Below are positions 61,582-64,000 of a stretch of DNA of 64,000 nt, piece after piece. Both the position numbers and the translations under genes were made by a program. The DNA comes from Empedobacter stercoris (GTDB lineage: Bacteria > Bacteroidota > Bacteroidia > Flavobacteriales > Weeksellaceae), in contig NZ_CP104209.1 in assembly GCF_025244765.1 (NCBI RefSeq), positions 186,001-250,000 of the forward strand, in the 5' to 3' direction. Position 1 is the first letter of the stretch, and every line of letters starts with the position of its first letter. The notes below the pieces were generated by a model that was not told where the DNA came from, searched no databases, and was given only the letters and a program-made list of their open reading frames with translations.

Positions 61582-61666
61582 AAAACAAAGTTGGCGCGAT
61601 GTACAGGAAAAGGAGTGGCTTTTAAAACTAATGTTGAATTTAAAAAACTTATGTAAAATTATGAAA
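61582..61666 (+). repeat. Orphan copy of the SusC-gene leader
   Basis: 85 bp identical, except for one inserted T, to 62661-62744, which leads into the SusC-like gene. It includes the conserved TTGGCGCGATGTACAGGAAA segment and the start codon, but here the codons are ATG AAA GAG TAA. It is therefore a leader without its receptor gene, left by deletion or recombination between receptor loci. Confidence 0.8.
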
Positions 61667-62462
61667 GAGTAAACAGATTCACACTCTATCCCCCGAAGAC
61701 AACTCAAAGAGTATAAATGATCTTCATAAAATGATTAGTGTTAATTTTTAGTTTTCATTTATTAATGTAATTTTTAAAACCTGTCGGAGGGGGATATTTT
61801 AAGAGGAATATAGGATAAAAGTAGACGAGCTCACGCGCGCGTGATAATAGAGATGAAATTCTAAATGGAATTTGTGATAATAAGAAGATAATTAGAAGTT
61901 CATTATTTTATTACGTTCATTTTTATTCATGAGTTATTATTTTATTACGTTCATTTTTGTCTTGACACAAAAACATTTGAGATTAAGAGGAGAAGCTCCA
62001 GTGGAGCTTAGGTAAAATTGTTACAAGTCGGTCAATAACGGCTATTCGCTAAATGCTTTAAATCATTCGCATATGAAATGCGAACAGTAAATCATTTTTA
62101 ACTCTCACTACGCCGAATTGACGCTCGACTTTTCAGCAATGACGGTTTTGAAATTTGTTGTTAAAAGTGGATTTGAATATTGAAAAAGGATGAAAAAAAA
62201 TGTCATATGATTTGGAGGCGAGTGTCAAAAAGTTGAAGAGAATGGTTAAAATGTTTTACTGTTTGTGTAGCAAATGATTTAAAACATTGAATGGCTGAAA
62301 CTTATTTTGACCGTCGAAAATCAAAGACTTGATGTTTTGTAATCACATACTCTGTTAGCACAGACTTTGCATTAAGGTAAAAGTTAGAAGAAAAAAAATA
62401 GAAAGATTCTGCACTTCGAGTGCCTCAGTGCCCATGTTTAGAATGGTAGAAAATAATATTCA

Positions 62463-62614
62463 CCACATAGATACATAGAACTGAATGATGAAAAATAAAG
62501 AGCAATAGAGAAGATAAATCTATTAAACATAGTTAGCAGCTCGCTATGTTTCTGTTTACTGAACTATGGAATCTCTAAAATAAAAAAAGATAAAAACCTA
62601 TGTATCTATTGTGG
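62463..62614. repeat. MITE-like inverted repeat
   Basis: CCACATAGATACATAG (62463-62478) pairs with CTATGTATCTATTGTGG (62598-62614) with one bulge. Inside is a second stem, AAACATAG/CTATGTTT (62525-62532 and 62544-62551). The whole 152-bp element is non-coding. Similar CCACATAGA...CTATGTGG repeats are, as I recall, scattered in Flavobacteriia genomes. Confidence 0.6.
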
Positions 62615-62644
62615 TTAAAAAATAACTTATAACGTAAAAAAAAT

Positions 62645-62738
62645 AAAACCTCCTTTCCCTAAAACAAAGTTGGCGCGATGTACAGGAAAAGGAGTGGCTT
62701 TTAAAACTAATGTTGAATTAAAAAACTTATGTAAAATT
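62645..62738 (+). promoter_or_regulatory. Structured 5' leader of the SusC-like gene
   Basis: AAAACCTCCTTTCCCT (62645-62660) can pair with AGGAAAAGGAGTGGCTTTT (62684-62702), leaving the conserved TTGGCGCGATGTAC segment in the loop; a T tract follows. The same leader occurs at 61582. A conserved hairpin ahead of a TonB-receptor gene suggests attenuation or control by a small RNA or protein. Confidence 0.5.
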
Positions 62739-64000
62739 ATGAAAAAATTTTACTTCAAACTCAGTAGGCAGTCATTTACTGTATTATTGGGATTGTTTTG
62801 TGCAACACCATTGTTAGCACAAACAGGTAAAACCGTGACTGGAACGGTAAAAGAACTTCAAGTCCCACTAGTGGGTGTAATGGTAAAGGAGGAGGGAACC
62901 GATAATTCCACTTTTACTGATTCAAATGGACAGTATTCGTTGACTTTACAACAGGATGATGCTAAACTGATTTTTGAGCAATTGGATTTCCCAATTCGAG
63001 AAGAAGAGGTGTTGAATAGAAACGTGATAAATGTACGTTTCACAAAAGAAGAGGAGGGGATTCAGCTAAAAGATGTGGTGGTGAATGCAGGATACTACTC
63101 CGTAAAAGACAAAGAACGTACAGGTTCTATAGCACGTGTTACAGCAAAGGAAATTGAGAATCAACCTGTGAATAATGTGTTAGATGCCTTGCAAGGTAGA
63201 GTAGCAGGTTTAGAAATTACCCCAACTACAGGAACAGCAGGTGGTGGTTATACCATTCGGTTAAGAGGACAGAATAGTATAAATGCGGGGAATGATCCAT
63301 TGTTTATAATAGATGGGGTTCCGTTTGATATGAATTCTATGTCTTACACCAGTATCTCCAATACCGTAATGCCCAATTCAAACATTAATCCGTTGAATTC
63401 TATCGATCCAAAATCAATCGAGAAGATTGAAGTTCTAAAAGATGCGGATGCCACAGCAATTTATGGTTCGCGTGGTGCCAATGGAGTGATTTTAATTACC
63501 ACTAAAAAGGGAGAAAAGGGAAAAACTACATTTAATATAGATTCTTCAATTAGTGTCAATTCCATTACAAAAAAAGTAAATCTTCTAAATACAGAACAAT
63601 ACCTCATGATGCGAAAGAAAGCATTTGAAAACGATGGTATTACAAACTACCCAACAAATGCGTATGATATTAATGGAGCATGGGATCAAACACGATACAC
63701 CGATTGGCAAAAAGTACTAATAGGGAATACAGGTACAACCAATAATACAAGACTAAATATTATGGGCGGTAGCGAGCAAACAAGTTTTATGATTGGGTCC
63801 AATTTTATGAAAGAAACTTCTGTTTTATACGGGGATTATAAGTATAAAAAATTGAATGCCTTTGTCAATCTTAATCATTCTTCTAAAGACAATAGATTTA
63901 AAGTAGGTACTGTCCTAATTTATGGAGATGATAACAATGTATTACCAATAGAAAATTTAGCGCGTACAGCTAAAAAATTAGCTCCCAATGCACCCGCTTT
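62739..64000 (+). CDS. SusC/RagA-family TonB-linked outer membrane receptor, partial
   Basis: The first 420 codons are present; the frame is open at the window end. Signal peptide MKKFYFKLSRQSFTVLLGLF then ATPLLAQ; carboxypeptidase-like regulatory domain (about 30-100); then the TonB-linked receptor plug: NVLDALQGRVAGLEI, TIRLRGQNSINAGNDPLFII then DGVPFD, and IEVLKDADATAIYGSRGANG. Such receptors import glycans or peptides with a SusD lipoprotein, which is presumably beyond the edge. Full length is usually about 1000 aa. Confidence 0.93.
   Translation, partial: MKKFYFKLSRQSFTVLLGLFCATPLLAQTGKTVTGTVKELQVPLVGVMVKEEGTDNSTFTDSNGQYSLTLQQDDAKLIFEQLDFPIREEEVLNRNVINVRFTKEEEGIQLKDVVVNAGYYSVKDKERTGSIARVTAKEIENQPVNNVLDALQGRVAGLEITPTTGTAGGGYTIRLRGQNSINAGNDPLFIIDGVPFDMNSMSYTSISNTVMPNSNINPLNSIDPKSIEKIEVLKDADATAIYGSRGANGVILITTKKGEKGKTTFNIDSSISVNSITKKVNLLNTEQYLMMRKKAFENDGITNYPTNAYDINGAWDQTRYTDWQKVLIGNTGTTNNTRLNIMGGSEQTSFMIGSNFMKETSVLYGDYKYKKLNAFVNLNHSSKDNRFKVGTVLIYGDDNNVLPIENLARTAKKLAPNAPA

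Larger units (their letters stand above)
60333..62738. other. 2.4-kb region without a supported gene
   Basis: Contents in order: the regulator's operator (60351-60364); a structured, more GC-rich segment (60430-60880) with many stem-loops; purine-rich low-complexity sequence (60945-61045); an orphan TonB-receptor leader (61582-61666); an alternating purine-pyrimidine palindrome CACGCGCGCGTG (61832-61843); a 23-bp direct repeat (61902-61924 and 61936-61958); a MITE-like inverted repeat (62463-62614); and the leader of the SusC-like gene. The frames at 60465-60698 and 61492-61707 have no protein-like character. Confidence 0.55.

Noticed and set aside
61492-61707. 71-codon minus-strand frame
   Set aside because: It is the antisense of the orphan TonB-receptor leader and has no independent support.
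1-64000. CRISPR array, rRNA or tRNA genes
   Set aside because: No regularly spaced short repeats, no rRNA-like block and no clear T-loop/acceptor pattern were found by eye. A tRNA scan would settle the last point.

Overview
The window is low-GC DNA from a Bacteroidota bacterium, most likely a yellow-pigmented member of class Flavobacteriia (Weeksellaceae or Flavobacteriaceae). The support is a zeaxanthin-type carotenoid operon, a SusC/RagA TonB-dependent receptor at the right edge, a YtxJ-type bacilliredoxin, a Mpi-type serine invertase and weak Shine-Dalgarno sequences. I cannot name the genus with confidence; an Empedobacter-like organism would fit. No rRNA, tRNA or CRISPR array was seen.

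Layout. 1-4.7 kb: tail of an unknown gene, then cyanophycin turnover (isoaspartyl peptidase, cyanophycinase, cyanophycin synthetase). 4.8-8.2 kb: FAD oxidoreductase, alpha/beta hydrolase, lipocalin and ferritin. 8.2-11 kb: a repeat-rich stretch with a YefM-YoeB toxin-antitoxin pair between two ~350-bp direct repeats. 11-18.3 kb: a MarR-headed carotenoid/photoprotection operon (crtI, crtB, SRPBCC, crtZ, lycopene cyclase, lipocalin, photolyase). 18.5-25.7 kb: ferrochelatase, KatE catalase, small stress proteins, an SDR and a truncated ligase-associated exonuclease. 25.7-29.3 kb: a second, diverged copy of the ferritin/FAD/hydrolase/lipocalin block, its lipocalin broken next to an IS481-type element.

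30.4-46.1 kb is a defence and toxin-antitoxin island: an AbiEi-type regulator, a three-part HipBST system that appears to have landed inside a second abiEi copy, and one long minus-strand operon hsdM-hsdS-KAP NTPase-hsdR-mcrB-mcrC. 46.3-50.4 kb holds two small unknown genes and a DNA-damage group (umuC, umuD, a GIY-YIG protein, an SRAP/HMCES protein). 50.5-58.1 kb is a second defence segment between two 17-bp direct repeats. It holds a fused type IIG restriction-modification enzyme, an inverted promoterless copy of its target-recognition domain, a Mpi-type serine invertase, a NADAR protein and a phosphoribosyltransferase-like protein. 58.2-60.3 kb holds a ParA/HEPN gene pair and a Cro/C1 regulator.

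60.3-62.7 kb has no convincing gene. It contains a strongly structured, more GC-rich segment, an orphan copy of a TonB-receptor leader and a MITE-like inverted repeat. The window ends inside a SusC-like receptor.

The most interesting system is at 51.1-56.2 kb. The type IIG enzyme ends in a recognition domain at residues ~1046-1236. An alternative recognition domain, open for 211 codons, lies immediately downstream in the opposite orientation. A 20-bp inverted repeat (19/20 matches) sits in frame at the junction of both domains, and a serine invertase gene is adjacent. Inversion would produce an intact 1241-residue enzyme with a different specificity, so this looks like a phase-variable restriction-modification switch.
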